From the NCBI RefSeq assembly GCF_014529535.1, contig NC_050738.1, forward strand, positions 10,749,318 through 10,813,317: a DNA stretch of 64,000 nt. Direction: 5' to 3'. The translations under genes were made by a program, and so were the position numbers. The stretch's first letter is position 1. Every line of letters starts with the position of its first letter. Shown piece after piece: positions 10,901-19,822 of the stretch. The notes below the pieces were generated by a model that was not told the origin of the DNA, searched no databases, and worked only from the letters and a program-made list of their open reading frames with translations. This stretch comes from Bradysia coprophila (Eukaryota; Arthropoda; Insecta; Diptera; Sciaridae).

Positions 10901-13256
10901 AAGAAGATATACACCATTATTCTCTCTTCTAATCAACGCGTTCGTATATTTGTACAAATGCCTCGCTCCCCATAACTAAAGTATTTTATTAAATTCTAAA
11001 AAAAGACATGGGTTCAATATTCAAGCCTTCCGGACCAGAAAAACATCTCATTAGCCCAATATCCCACATTCCCAGGAGTCAGAGCAGGCCTAGGCCTACA
11101 CGCATTAAAAAACAGGACAAAAGCTGATTTAAATAGCAATGTAAAGTTAACGAAAAATTTCTTTTGTTTTCAACTCTTGTTACAAAATGTTAAACTTGCA
11201 TTTGCAACCAATTTTCCCTGATTGATTCAATTCAATTGAGAAAATTCAGCAGCAAATGCAAGTTTGACATTTTAGGACAATGCGAAAAGAGTCGAAAACA
11301 AAAAAAAATCGTCAACTTTACATTGCTATTTAAATCAGCAGTTCCTCGTCAAATATTTTTCGTCTTGGTATTGTACTGTCGTATTAATCCAAAATAACGT
11401 CTATGCTATACGTGTGCTTTGGAGAGCTTTCGCAAGCTTTGATATTTTTTTTTGATTACATTGTAAAAAATGAAGATTTCAGTTGAATGCAAAAGAAGCT
11501 TAAACCTCACCAAAGCTCTTCAAAAGCAGAAACAGAAATATTATGCGTTATTTTGGCTTTACACGGTGGTGGATTTCAAAACGTGACCTTATGCACGCAC
11601 GTCGAGCGTCTATTTCGTTCTCCTAATTTCTAATGAAATGAAGATTTGCTCGATTCTTTACTCTTATCAAAATCGGTATCAACAAATAGATTAACCTTTC
11701 AGAAACAGCTGATCATCTGTCATCGATAGCAACGACAAAAATAAGAAATGATCTACCGTTGATAAGGTCTTAAATGGTGAAATTAATGTTAAAACAAATG
11801 AAGTAAAAGATTCTATATGTAACCCTAAGCGATCATTTGAACAATAGAAGTAACAGATTTAATGATTATATCACGATTGCCGTTTCTAAAAGGTTAATTC
11901 AATGATTCTCAATACTATCGGCACGGTTCATTTTCGGAGAAAAAAAAATCTCTCAAAATAGTCATGACTAGAACTAGACACTTGATGATCGATGATTCAT
12001 TATACTCTAGAAATCTTCTGCCATTTAATAAATGACCCGAGGATATTCCTTTTATTGATTGCATTGTTTTTATCAACTTTACGTTTTCAAATTAACATAT
12101 CAGAATATGTAGCACTCGTACGAAATTTCGATGAATTCCTTTCGTTACAAGAGCATCGCCTAAAGACCAAGTTTATCGATTTAACTTATCGTCCATCACT
12201 TCCGATCCAAAGATTACTCAACACAAGACAGCCAATTGAACATGCATGTTATTAAATACGACGAGAAGTTAAATTCAAAGACACATAAGAACATAAATGG
12301 TTAACAGAAAATCGTGAGAAAATAATTGGTGAATTAGGTGAGACAATGGGAGGCATAAAAATATTGAAATTGTAAAGAAAACGTTGTGTCGATTGCTTCA
12401 AATAGCATTTCTTGGTAAGTAAATTTTCGGTAAACTGAATAACCGTACTCACCCCAACCGCTTGAACTTACATTTAAAGTTAGTTGATCCTTAAGCCATT
12501 GCAAATAGAAGTGCAAATCCGACTTGGGCATTTGTTCGCCCGACCAACAGGCGAGCTTCGCCAAAATTCGCGACGACATGTTCACGATAAATCCATTTTG
12601 TCGGTTCAACAGATTCAGGAATGGTCCCCAAACATTCTCCTTACGCTTCGATGCATAATCGTGGAAGATTTGAATGCGCGAGCGGTCCTCTTGCAACAAA
12701 TCATCGATCATGACCAAAATGTATTGAATGGTTTGATCCTTGGAGACGTGCGACAATAAGTTCAAGAATGTCTTGGCACATTGATCCGAATTTTGTTGGA
12801 GATAATGCGTCTTCTTTTCGCTGTCCAACGTACTGATGCATTGGTAATCTTCATTGTTTATCATCTGAGATCTGAGTTGGAAGGAAAAACACAATGAAAA
12901 TGGCACGGGGTGGGTGTCACGGCAAAAGTTATTGTCACTTACTGCATGTAAGATTGCCAATTGATTTTATTGATGCGAATGTCACCAGCTTGTTGTTGCA
13001 AAACACTGGTTGCAGCAATCATATCTAAAACAATGGGAAAATGATGTTCAACTAAACAAGAACACAAAGGATGGCACGCAATTCAATTTAACGAGAGGCA
13101 GATCCTAATTTTCCCGAATAATAAGTCGGAAAACTTTTCATTGTCACCAAATCCAGTCACGAGCATAAAAGAACAAATATTGAATACTGCAGGCAGGAAA
13201 AACTTACCAATTTTATCGTCTGGCAACGACGACAACATTTCGGATACGTCAGTCAT
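4962..13256 (-). CDS. VhaSFD: V-type proton ATPase subunit H (SFD)
   Basis: Regulatory V1-sector subunit that couples ATP hydrolysis to proton pumping and bridges V1 to V0 on endomembranes and apical membranes. Exons, 5' to 3' on the minus strand: 13208-13256, 12943-13024, 12472-12871, optional 8713-8904, 6417-6551, 5977-6350, 5717-5905, 5530-5643, 4962-5046. All junctions are GT-AG and in phase. They give 475 aa without the optional exon, close to the usual 468-483, or 539 aa with it. Recognisable stretches include [48 protein letters not shown] and [20 protein letters not shown], the conserved armadillo-like C-terminal domain. The start is [16 protein letters not shown] in the first exon. 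The introns hold several MITEs. Identification is by remembered family wording and the match is strong. Confidence 0.97.
5268..5504. mobile_element. MITE, family A (termini ACAGTC, inner TTTCAGCTGATCCAC)
   Basis: Imperfect long terminal inverted repeats start ACAGTCAGA on the left and end TCTAACTGT on the right. The inner motif TTTTTCAGCTGATCCACC is mirrored by GCATCAGCTGAAAAACAG. It lies inside a VhaSFD intron. Related copies are at 24936-25143 and 32691-32971. Confidence 0.65.
7870..7979. mobile_element. Small MITE with TIR CTGTCTTGYTGGGA
   Basis: The left arm CTGTCTTGCTGGGAAATTTT is mirrored at the right by CAACAAAAAATGTCCCAACA followed by AGACAG. The two arms enclose about 50 bp. Intronic in VhaSFD. 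Confidence 0.6.
8141..8374 (-). other. Unidentified 77-codon ORF inside a VhaSFD intron
   Basis: An ATG-initiated frame encodes a polar, helix-like product with an acidic stretch ([13 protein letters not shown]) near its C-terminus. A one-base change of frame near 8145 would extend it by about 17 residues to a stop at 8092. I do not recognise it. It could be a nested small gene, a decayed retrocopy or chance. Neither flanking junction matches the phase needed for inclusion in VhaSFD. Confidence 0.2.
8713..8904 (-). CDS. VhaSFD: Optional cassette exon of VhaSFD (64 codons, His/Gln-rich)
   Basis: Flanked by AAAG acceptor and GTAGTT donor sequence, 192 nt long and phase 0 on both sides, so it can be included or skipped without changing the frame. 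It would sit between DQLTLN (end of 12472-12871) and SNEYIQSV (start of 6417-6551). It encodes [18 protein letters not shown], then a His block, six Gln, more His and a Ser/Thr/Pro-rich end. Mammalian ATP6V1H has an alternatively spliced 18-residue insert at what I recall as the same junction, which supports a real optional exon. Inclusion cannot be proved without transcripts. Confidence 0.75.
9195..9230. repeat. GT-rich microsatellite
   Basis: An imperfect run of GT/TATGTG units in a VhaSFD intron. Confidence 0.6.
9621..9880. mobile_element. MITE with ~57-bp terminal inverted repeats
   Basis: The left arm starts ACAATTGGTAAAAGTTTCC and includes GAACACCAGCTGAATATCAC. The right arm carries GTGATATTCAGCTGGTGCTC and ends TTTAACAATTGT. 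The centre has no coding potential. Intronic in VhaSFD. Confidence 0.75.
10281..10431. mobile_element. MITE with TIR containing ACGRCAGAGTAAA
   Basis: The left arm reads TTTATTGAGCTGGCTCACGG, then CAGAGTAAAGTAAACCAAGC. The right arm is its near-perfect inverse, ending GGCTTCAATAAA. A core-only relative is at 1985-2027. Intronic in VhaSFD. Confidence 0.75.
10432..12471. other. Remainder of the long VhaSFD intron
   Basis: It contains the MITE at 11123-11339. Otherwise it is AT-rich sequence in which I can support no gene. The short open frames here lack conserved wording and splice context. Confidence 0.5.
11123..11339. mobile_element. MITE, family B (TIR GCTGATTTAAATAGCAATGT)
   Basis: Long terminal inverted repeats of about 50 bp start GCTGATTTAAATAGCAATGT, with a second internal mirrored pair (AACTTGCATTTGC / GCAAATGCAAGTT). 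A second, more diverged copy is at 53571-53759. Confidence 0.75.
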
Positions 13257-13414
13257 TTTATTGCACTTTCAAAACTATTTTTTTCACGAAAATCGACGTA
13301 AAATGAATTTTTCAGCCAACAAACTATGAACGACAAACCAGCTGAGTCTTGTAGTAGGTCTTGTGACTTTTTTTTATCGTGTGACACGAGAAACGACGTA
13401 CTTTTCGGATTGTT
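13257..13414. promoter_or_regulatory. Shared VhaSFD / TSEN2 divergent promoter region
   Basis: Only 158 bp separate the two divergent start codons, so both promoters and both 5' UTRs must lie here or overlap. I see no TATA box I would trust. Its role as a bidirectional promoter is inferred from position alone. Confidence 0.5.
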
Positions 13415-14651
13415 TTGGATGATTTTGACAGCAACACATTGACATATCAGAGTTCAGTGGAATGTGGTAATGAAGTAGAACGAGTAGAGCCAGTGGAACA
13501 AGTGTTGAGACAGCTGTTTTTGAATATTTTTCGCGAATTCATTAAACGTAAACAACTTAAGTGTACATCGCGACCTTCTTATTTCGATCAGACAATGTTT
13601 CCTCAACCGAAGAGACGCAGAAAGAATCAGGCAGAAAGTGATTTTCATCCATTTCCCGTGGACGACATTAACGCTGAGTCAGAGCATATCTTCGCCGGCT
13701 ACTTTACTGGCATAAACGTTGAAGTCTTTGATGCAGAATCAATTAAAAAACTTTACGAAAACGGTTCCTTCGGAATCGGTTCCAGAACGCAAGCCGCACC
13801 GAAAGTCCTTTGGAAAGGTGAAATTGCTCCGACGAAAGTGTCAAAGGAAATTTATGATAAAAAATGTGAATGGAGAGAGCAGATCGATTGTTGTGAATCT
13901 AAAGCCGAAATCATAGTCAACAAGACCGATGATGCAGGCGATCCAGAAAACGATCCAATGGAAACGGTTCAAATCGATCCATTTCACATCGAAGAAACAC
14001 TTGTGCTCACCTTGGAGGAATCGTTTTTCTTGCACAGCACATTGAAATGTCTTCGAATTTTGGATAGTGCAGGAACGGTGCTGGACACGAACGATATTTT
14101 ATCGAGATTTTGTCGTTTGAAGCCACACTTTTGGACGCATTTTGTGGCTTACTCGTACTTGAGGAGTAAGAACTGGATTGTCAAATGTGGACTGAAATTT
14201 GGCGGAGATTTTTGTAAGTGTGGCCGTAAATTATTGTAATTTCATGACATTCTGTGCAAGTTGAAGCTCCCTTAATGGATTTTTCTGTTCTCATTGACCG
14301 CTTAACGTTCTGTTCGTTTCAGTGCTCTACAAGAAAGGACCGAGATACTACCACGCCAGTTACATTGTGCTGGTAAAGCGATCCGATTCTCAGGAGTATC
14401 TTAATGTTAATCAACTTCATGGCCATTACCGAATATCGGAAACATCAAAGAAGGTGAAGTTTTGTCAGGACTGAGTTTTTGACGCATTCTGACAATCTGA
14501 TTTCGTTTTACAGGATCTGCTGATCGTTGAAATTTACTACCCGAAGCATTTAGTCGACGAAACAGATCCAATGAGGTTACTGGAAAATTTGAAAATGTTT
14601 CGAGCATCGGAAATGACAATGAAACGTTTCAATTATCAGCAGGAGCATTAG
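13415..14651 (+). CDS. TSEN2: tRNA-splicing endonuclease subunit Sen2
   Basis: Catalytic subunit of the nuclear tRNA-splicing endonuclease, which cuts the 5' exon-intron border of pre-tRNA. Exons 13415-14213, 14323-14453 and 14514-14651 join in phase to give 355 aa. The nuclease domain carries KFGGDFLLYKKGPRYYHASY (residues 261-280), with the candidate catalytic Tyr269 and His277. The third catalytic residue is probably Lys309 or Lys310, just before DLLIVEIYYP. The N-terminal half has a basic patch (PKRRRKN) and a polar linker, as in other Sen2 proteins. An AATAAA at 14676-14681 lies 25 nt after the stop. It is divergent from VhaSFD and convergent with CMC1, whose stop is 146 bp away. Confidence 0.93.
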
Positions 14652-14797
14652 CCTTGAAAATCACTTTACGGACAGAATAAATCGACGAAAAATCAAACGA
14701 CATTTCACTTCAGTAACAATAAGCTAAGATATAATTCAAAATGCAAATCACAAAAACGAAACTAAATTGACTGAACGAGTCCTATAACCGAACGTCC

Positions 14798-15251
14798 TCA
14801 TTGACCATTACTTTCCGCCGCTATCTTTGCTCTCTGTTTCTTCGTCAATCCACTGGTCCTGTATTCAGTGCGTTCCTTCAAGTAGATATCGGTGCACTCA
14901 TTAATAAAACTTGCATCTTTGTACCAACGTCCCAAACATGTTTTCAATGCATCGTTTTCGGCCCGACAGTTTACAACCATCAATACATTGTTCGCCTTGC
15001 AACAAGTTTCAAATGCCTTCACCACCTCCGCGCAGTGTGTTTCCTTGGCTCGTTCTCGCATTATTTTCGGCACGAGAATTTCCTTTTCAACTTTACGGAG
15101 TTGTTTGTCGTCCGGATCGCCTTTTGAGAAATTATTTTTTTACAAGACAACGTTTTTGGTTAATCAGAAATAACTATGTACCCAGTCCGTGGGGACCACC
15201 ACCCATTCGATTCGGCAATACACCGTCTTTTTGTTGGGTGTCAACAACCAT
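14798..15251 (-). CDS. CMC1: COX assembly mitochondrial protein CMC1 homolog
   Basis: A small intermembrane-space protein imported by the Mia40 relay and needed for early cytochrome c oxidase (COX1) assembly. Two exons, 15182-15251 and 14798-15120, give 130 aa. The join produces HGLGGDPDDKQLRKVEKEIL, matching the family N-terminus. The twin CX9C motif is intact: C-AEVVKAFET-C and C-RAENDALKT-C. The product is somewhat longer than typical CMC1 (about 106-110 aa), with the extra residues at the N-terminus before HGLG. The start is the only ATG in the first exon that lies upstream of HGLG and in frame, apart from an internal Met at RMGGG. Confidence 0.9.
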
Positions 15252-15452
15252 TTTAATAGTGAATCTTTGTTGATCAAGTCTTTGTAATGAAAAATTAAAT
15301 TATTTTATTTTAACCGCACAATGTCATAACAAAGTATTATAATGTGGAACGCATTCACTGAGTGACAGACGTCCAGTGAACTGAATTCGAATTTCACTGG
15401 AATCAAGGTTAGTAAGCAGAGGTAATGAAAATCACAAGTGCTGACAAGACCC

Positions 15453-15638
15453 CAAGGCTGTATACTTTGGGGAGGTCACGCAGATGCAGATACGCGGGTT
15501 ACACACCATGTTTCATACAAAAATTTCACCATAGCATACAAATTCAATTTTGGTGAATTTGTTTGTATGGAAAAGGTGTGTTCCCGCGTATCTAATGAAA
15601 TGGCGATCTGCGTGACCTCCCCAAAGTATACAGCCTTG
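15453..15638. mobile_element. Mutator-like MITE with exact 9-bp target-site duplication
   Basis: Its terminal inverted repeats start CAAGGCTGTATACTTTGGGG and continue into GAGGTCACGCAGAT. They are flanked on both sides by ACAAGACCC (15444-15452 and 15639-15647). A 9-bp duplication is typical of the Mutator superfamily. A diverged relative is at 52609-52796. It lies 200 bp upstream of CMC1. Confidence 0.85.
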
Positions 15639-15647
15639 ACAAGACCC

Positions 15648-16404
15648 AACGGACCCAACCCACACCATTGTTGAGTTAAGAAGAAAACATCACTGCAATC
15701 CACTTGCATTACCATATATGGTTGGTTTGAAACGAGATTAAATAGGGACCGCCGACCACCAATAATTTTTTTTCATATTTATAATGAGTGATGGACAAGA
15801 ACATCACACAGGAAAAAATTAGCTCGAACCACTGAGCCGTTTCTGAGAACCAGTGGATGCGCTACCACAAGCAGTTAGACACAGCCTGATCACAAATTTT
15901 AATGGGGATCGGTAGAGGGAACAATTCTAAGATATACTGTGTAAAAAATATTTCTTTCGATCATCTGCTCTCGGAGCAATAACAGTTGAAAGTCAAAATT
16001 TCACCATTTTCGAAGAGTGATACATCCTTGACAAAGTGACCGAACCAGCCAGTCCAGATTGATTCTAGACGCGGTAAATAAACTCTTTCAAATGGCGAAA
16101 AAAATAATTTGAAAATGTTCTTTTAAGTTACATTTTCAGAGAAGTTAATTTTTCCGCTACCCTCAGTGAAATTTGGCCACTTCTATACCTTTCTGGTAGC
16201 CTTATTTCAAACTTATTTGCGCCTATTTATGTCGTCTGATGAATAAGCTTATCAACGATAAAAAACATGCCTTACTTGATCCATAACAAGTACTGTTGAT
16301 GATTCAGTTTTCAATCGAATTCACTCTACTCGCAAATCTGGAGCCCTCGAAAACGAAATTATTAAATTTCAAGATAATACTTCAATTGAATGTCTTTTAC
16401 TCAA
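15648..16404. other. Intergenic, nothing recognised
   Basis: I see no supportable gene or repeat boundary in this stretch. Confidence 0.4.
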
Positions 16405-16618
16405 TTAGCAGCTACTGTCCCTACTGTGTGGTATAAAAAATGGAGAGTAAGAGACATTTTTATTTTGTACAATTGAAGAAAAACCTTATTTTTGTTATTC
16501 TTTCATCTTATTTCTGTTAAATAATAAAAAATAAAAAAACAAAGAAAAACTAAAAATATAATTTGGCTCCAAAAATCACTCATTTTTTATACCACACAGT
16601 AGGGACAGTAGTTGCTAA
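16405..16618. mobile_element. MITE with ~36-bp terminal inverted repeats
   Basis: The left arm contains CTACTGTCCCTACTGTGTGG followed by TATAAAAAATG. The right arm at 16581-16618 is its inverse with one difference. The centre is very AT-rich. No clear target-site duplication is visible. Confidence 0.8.
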
Positions 16619-16984
16619 ACTTTCCAAACTTATACGGCAAGTATGGTTTTAATCGAAAGCTGAGAGCACTGGCTATACTTACGTTAGCTTAGCATATCAA
16701 AAAAACGTCCTACACATGCATGGGACAGTCTACAAACAGTTGAAAAGTACTTTCTAAAAAACGGCTCGGTGATTTTTTTAATTTTTTATGTATATTAAAT
16801 CTACACTCAACCCATGCTAACATTTCATGAAAAAAAAGTTGAGGTTATCCGACTTTTTTATTTAAAATTGGTTCAGCCCCACCGTGAGCTTCGATTTCGA
16901 ATTAATCAGGGAATATCAACTATTAAACTTGAATAGAAACTTACTTGAAAATTTGCTCTTTTAATTTGTGGGCTATAGGAGAAT

Positions 16985-17248
16985 CAAGGTTCTGAAAGAA
17001 CAGGTTAAGACACCCACGAGGGCGGCTGACACACAAATTTTGACAAATAGATGCTATTTATTGAACATACTCATTACAGATTGTTTGAAATGTCAACTTG
17101 ATAAAAACCATTTTTTTTTCTTCAAGTTGACACTTCAAACAATCTGTTATGAGTATGTTCAATAAATAGTATCTATTTGTCAAAATTTGTGTGTCACCGC
17201 CTTCGTGATCAAGTCAGATGTGTCTTAACCTGTTCTTTCAGAACCTTG
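16985..17248. mobile_element. hAT-like fold-back MITE, family C, exact 8-bp TSD
   Basis: Starts CAAGGTTCTGAAAGAACAGG and ends with the inverse, CTGTTCTTTCAGAACCTTG. The arms pair almost along the whole 264 bp around a short T-rich loop. It is flanked by AGGAGAAT at 16977-16984 and 17249-17256. An 8-bp duplication fits hAT-type insertion. A second copy, with its own perfect 8-bp duplication, is at 28929-29157. Confidence 0.88.
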
Positions 17249-17373
17249 AGGAGAATGATGCTTAGAAACTAAGAAGAAATGTAATAGTTTTTCCATATTT
17301 TAGTACATTCTGTCATGAAATTACTGCTGTCACTGCGAACTAACTTCATATGGTGACATTTGTTCTGTAATAA

Positions 17374-17494
17374 CTAGAGGTGTGCGCCGGCTTTTTTCAT
17401 TGATCAGTAAGAATTGAGTTAGTAGCTTTAAACAATTTTTATTTGTTAATGGTCAATGAAAAAAGTGTCGGCTTCAGCCGGCGCACACCTCTAG
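17374..17494. mobile_element. Small MITE with GC-rich terminal inverted repeats
   Basis: The TIR CTAGAGGTGTGCGCCGGC is followed by TTTTTTCATTGA on the left. The right end mirrors it with a short CTTCA insertion. The GC-rich ends stand out from the AT-rich surroundings. It seems to have landed between the arms of an older imperfect inverted repeat (ACTTCATATGGTGACATTTG / CAAATGTGAAGTTGG). Confidence 0.75.
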
Positions 17495-18018
17495 TAATGA
17501 CAAATGTGAAGTTGGTTCACATGAAAATAAGCTACAGAGAATGAAGCACTATGAAATACTATGAAAAAAATGTGGCGCCTCTACAGGCCAACCCACTTGT
17601 CCCATAGCTCGCCTTCGGTTTGAAGTACACACTTCTTACACCTCAAAACAACAAAATATTGTCGCACTTCAAGCATGAGTGCTGCTCTAAAAAGAGTACT
17701 GAAACTGGACATGGATAATGGCCAGTGTAAAAACAAATGACAACATGATTCATTCAACTAGTCACGATACAAGTAAAGGAAGTAACCTAATTAACTTAAA
17801 GATTTTTTTATCAATCTGCTAGAAGCACTCGAGTAAGTAAAAGAATTAAGAGATTCGATAGTTATATTGGAGATATACGTGGTTCACATCCATGAAAACG
17901 TGAATTATTGTTTATGAAGTCATACGCCGTTCATAAAGTGTACATGCTAAAAGTGATGGATTTTAGACCATCATCGATTTTTTGAAAGTGTTTGGAACGC
18001 TGGCTTTTGTCTTAGAAT
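17495..18018. other. Intergenic, nothing recognised
   Basis: No credible gene or repeat boundary seen. Confidence 0.4.
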
Positions 18019-18430
18019 CAGGGACTATTTTTGAGAAATTTTTTGAGAATTTTGAGAATTCTTTGAGAAAATTGAGATTTTTTTTATTTCTCAAAATTTT
18101 ACAAAATATTTTTTTATTCTTCTGAATAAAATTTAGGAAAAGTAACTTTGTTACGTGTCTAACAATGTAGACAATATTTGAAACGTTTTTGGAACTGATT
18201 TCGACAGCTAGTTTTGATAAATACTTGAAAAATTAATATCGAAGGCTTTAATTACTTCTTCTTACTCTTTTTCGACTGTACGAGTTCTCTGGTTACGTTT
18301 ATGTATGTCTGCACATAAAATTACATTGTTAAACCAAGTTTTAAACTTTGAAGAATTTGAGAAATTTTTTGAGATTTTTGAGAATTTTTTGAGATTTTTG
18401 AGAAATCCGATTTCTCAAAAATAGTCCCTG
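18019..18430. mobile_element. hAT-like non-autonomous element with TTGAGA-rich subterminal repeats
   Basis: Begins CAGGGACTATTTTTGAGAAA and ends with its inverse, TTTCTCAAAAATAGTCCCTG. The subterminal regions are full of short TTTGAGAA units. CAGGG ends are typical of hAT. The flanking sequences TCTTAGAA (ending one base before the left end) and TCTTAGAT (right after the end) resemble an 8-bp duplication with one mismatch. Confidence 0.7.
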
Positions 18431-18604
18431 TCTTAGATGCATGCGTACTTTGTGAATGGCCACTTACTAATTCTATAACGTATGATGCAGATTGTGAATG
18501 TTTTCGATCAAAATTTGATTATTCCAAAGCAAAAGGAGAGTAATTGAAAAATTTTGTTGCTGTTTTCAACGATTGGTTGTCTTTCATGTTATATTACATA
18601 CAGA

Positions 18605-18685
18605 AGAGACCGTGTAAATAGTCTATTAACACAAGTGTAATTATGACCCTTTGCACTATGTGATAGGCTATTTATATATGGTCTC
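18605..18685. repeat. Small imperfect palindrome
   Basis: The arms AGAGACCGTGTAAATAGTCT and GGCTATTTATATATGGTCTC pair with a few mismatches. A small decayed MITE is likely. Confidence 0.45.
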
Positions 18686-18914
18686 TGCCGTAATCTATTA
18701 ACGTATGCTGAACCATAGCTATATAGGTTGCAAGCATTTGCATTGGCATACGTTTCTTTCGGGACATTTTAAAATAGGAGGAATATTGTTAAAATAATGC
18801 TCGGTATGACATAAGAACAGCACTGCTGCCTTGCCACTACTACTATCACTAACACAAAAAATATTCGAAGGCTAATGGAATCACAGTAATCTCAATACTA
18901 AAAGCTGTAGCTCT

Positions 18915-19030
18915 TATCACTAAAGCCGCTAAAGCCTCCAAATTTGACATTTGTCATTTCAGTGTTGGTGCTAGGAGTAGTGCTGTACACTTGTCAATTC
19001 AGTGTTCATGCTAGGAGTAGTGCTGTGCAT
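18915..19030. repeat. Dispersed repeat shared with 59580-59690
   Basis: CTTATCACTAAAGCCGCTAA followed by GCCTCCAAATTTGACA and CAGTGTT..GCTAGGAGTAGTGCTG recurs in inverse orientation at 59580-59650. The last part is duplicated in tandem here (about 18960-19030). Related arms form the hairpin at 25551-25618. Confidence 0.55.
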
Positions 19031-19176
19031 AAGACCTTGACAAAAATGACACAGTAGACGAATTCCTCACTTTCGTTTACATAATAATTCTGTTTCGGTC
19101 TTACTCCATCATCTCGAGACATCTTAGCAAGTCAATTTATTCTTATTAGTAATGATGTGTTATGTATCCATAATCA

Positions 19177-19315
19177 AGGGGTCGTTCATAGATGACATCT
19201 CGTTCTGAGTAGGGGGAAGTAAGTCAAATGTGACAAGATAGTTTATTAGTACGTAGATTTTGTGGAGCGAATCTTATGAAAATTACAGGACGTAATTTAT
19301 GAATGAAACCTTACA
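19177..19315. mobile_element. Probable MITE with imperfect TIRs
   Basis: AAGGGGTCGTTCATAGATGA on the left is mirrored by ACGTAATTTATGAATGAAAC followed by CTTA on the right. Mismatches are frequent, so the ends are approximate. Confidence 0.45.
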
Positions 19316-19822
19316 ATAAAAGTTTAGTTGCTGAGAACTATTTTATCTTATTAATAAAAGCATTTTCGTCGATTCAATTGATCCAGTTTAATTTCTTAAA
19401 TTCATTTTTCTATACTTTTTTTTACTTAAAATTTCTTCTTTTATCAGAACTTATGACGGCATAATGTGGCTCTCTTATTCTCTTATACATAATACTGGAC
19501 ACAAGAAATTAGTGAACAATAAAACCGTATATCGTTATTGCAGTATAAGCAGTACTTTAAGTGTTATCAAGTGTGTTGAGATTGAATTGATGTTTATACA
19601 AAAAAAATTATTCTGAGACGAAATATTCTTCACACAGATTTTAGTTACCAGTCGACTGTCGTGAGGAATAACTGAGCGGAACTTCGTATTTTTTAGTTGT
19701 TAGTCTCATTAAATTGACTTGGGATAAACTTTTCAATTGTTTTCCTTTTGATTCCAGTTGATTTATTGATATGAAATACGGAATTGTTTAAAGGAAAAAA
19801 CGGTTTTTACAAAGTGAAAAGT

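Noticed and set aside
12484-12759. 91-codon plus-strand ORF
   Set aside because: Antisense shadow of VhaSFD exon 12472-12871, which has clear family wording.
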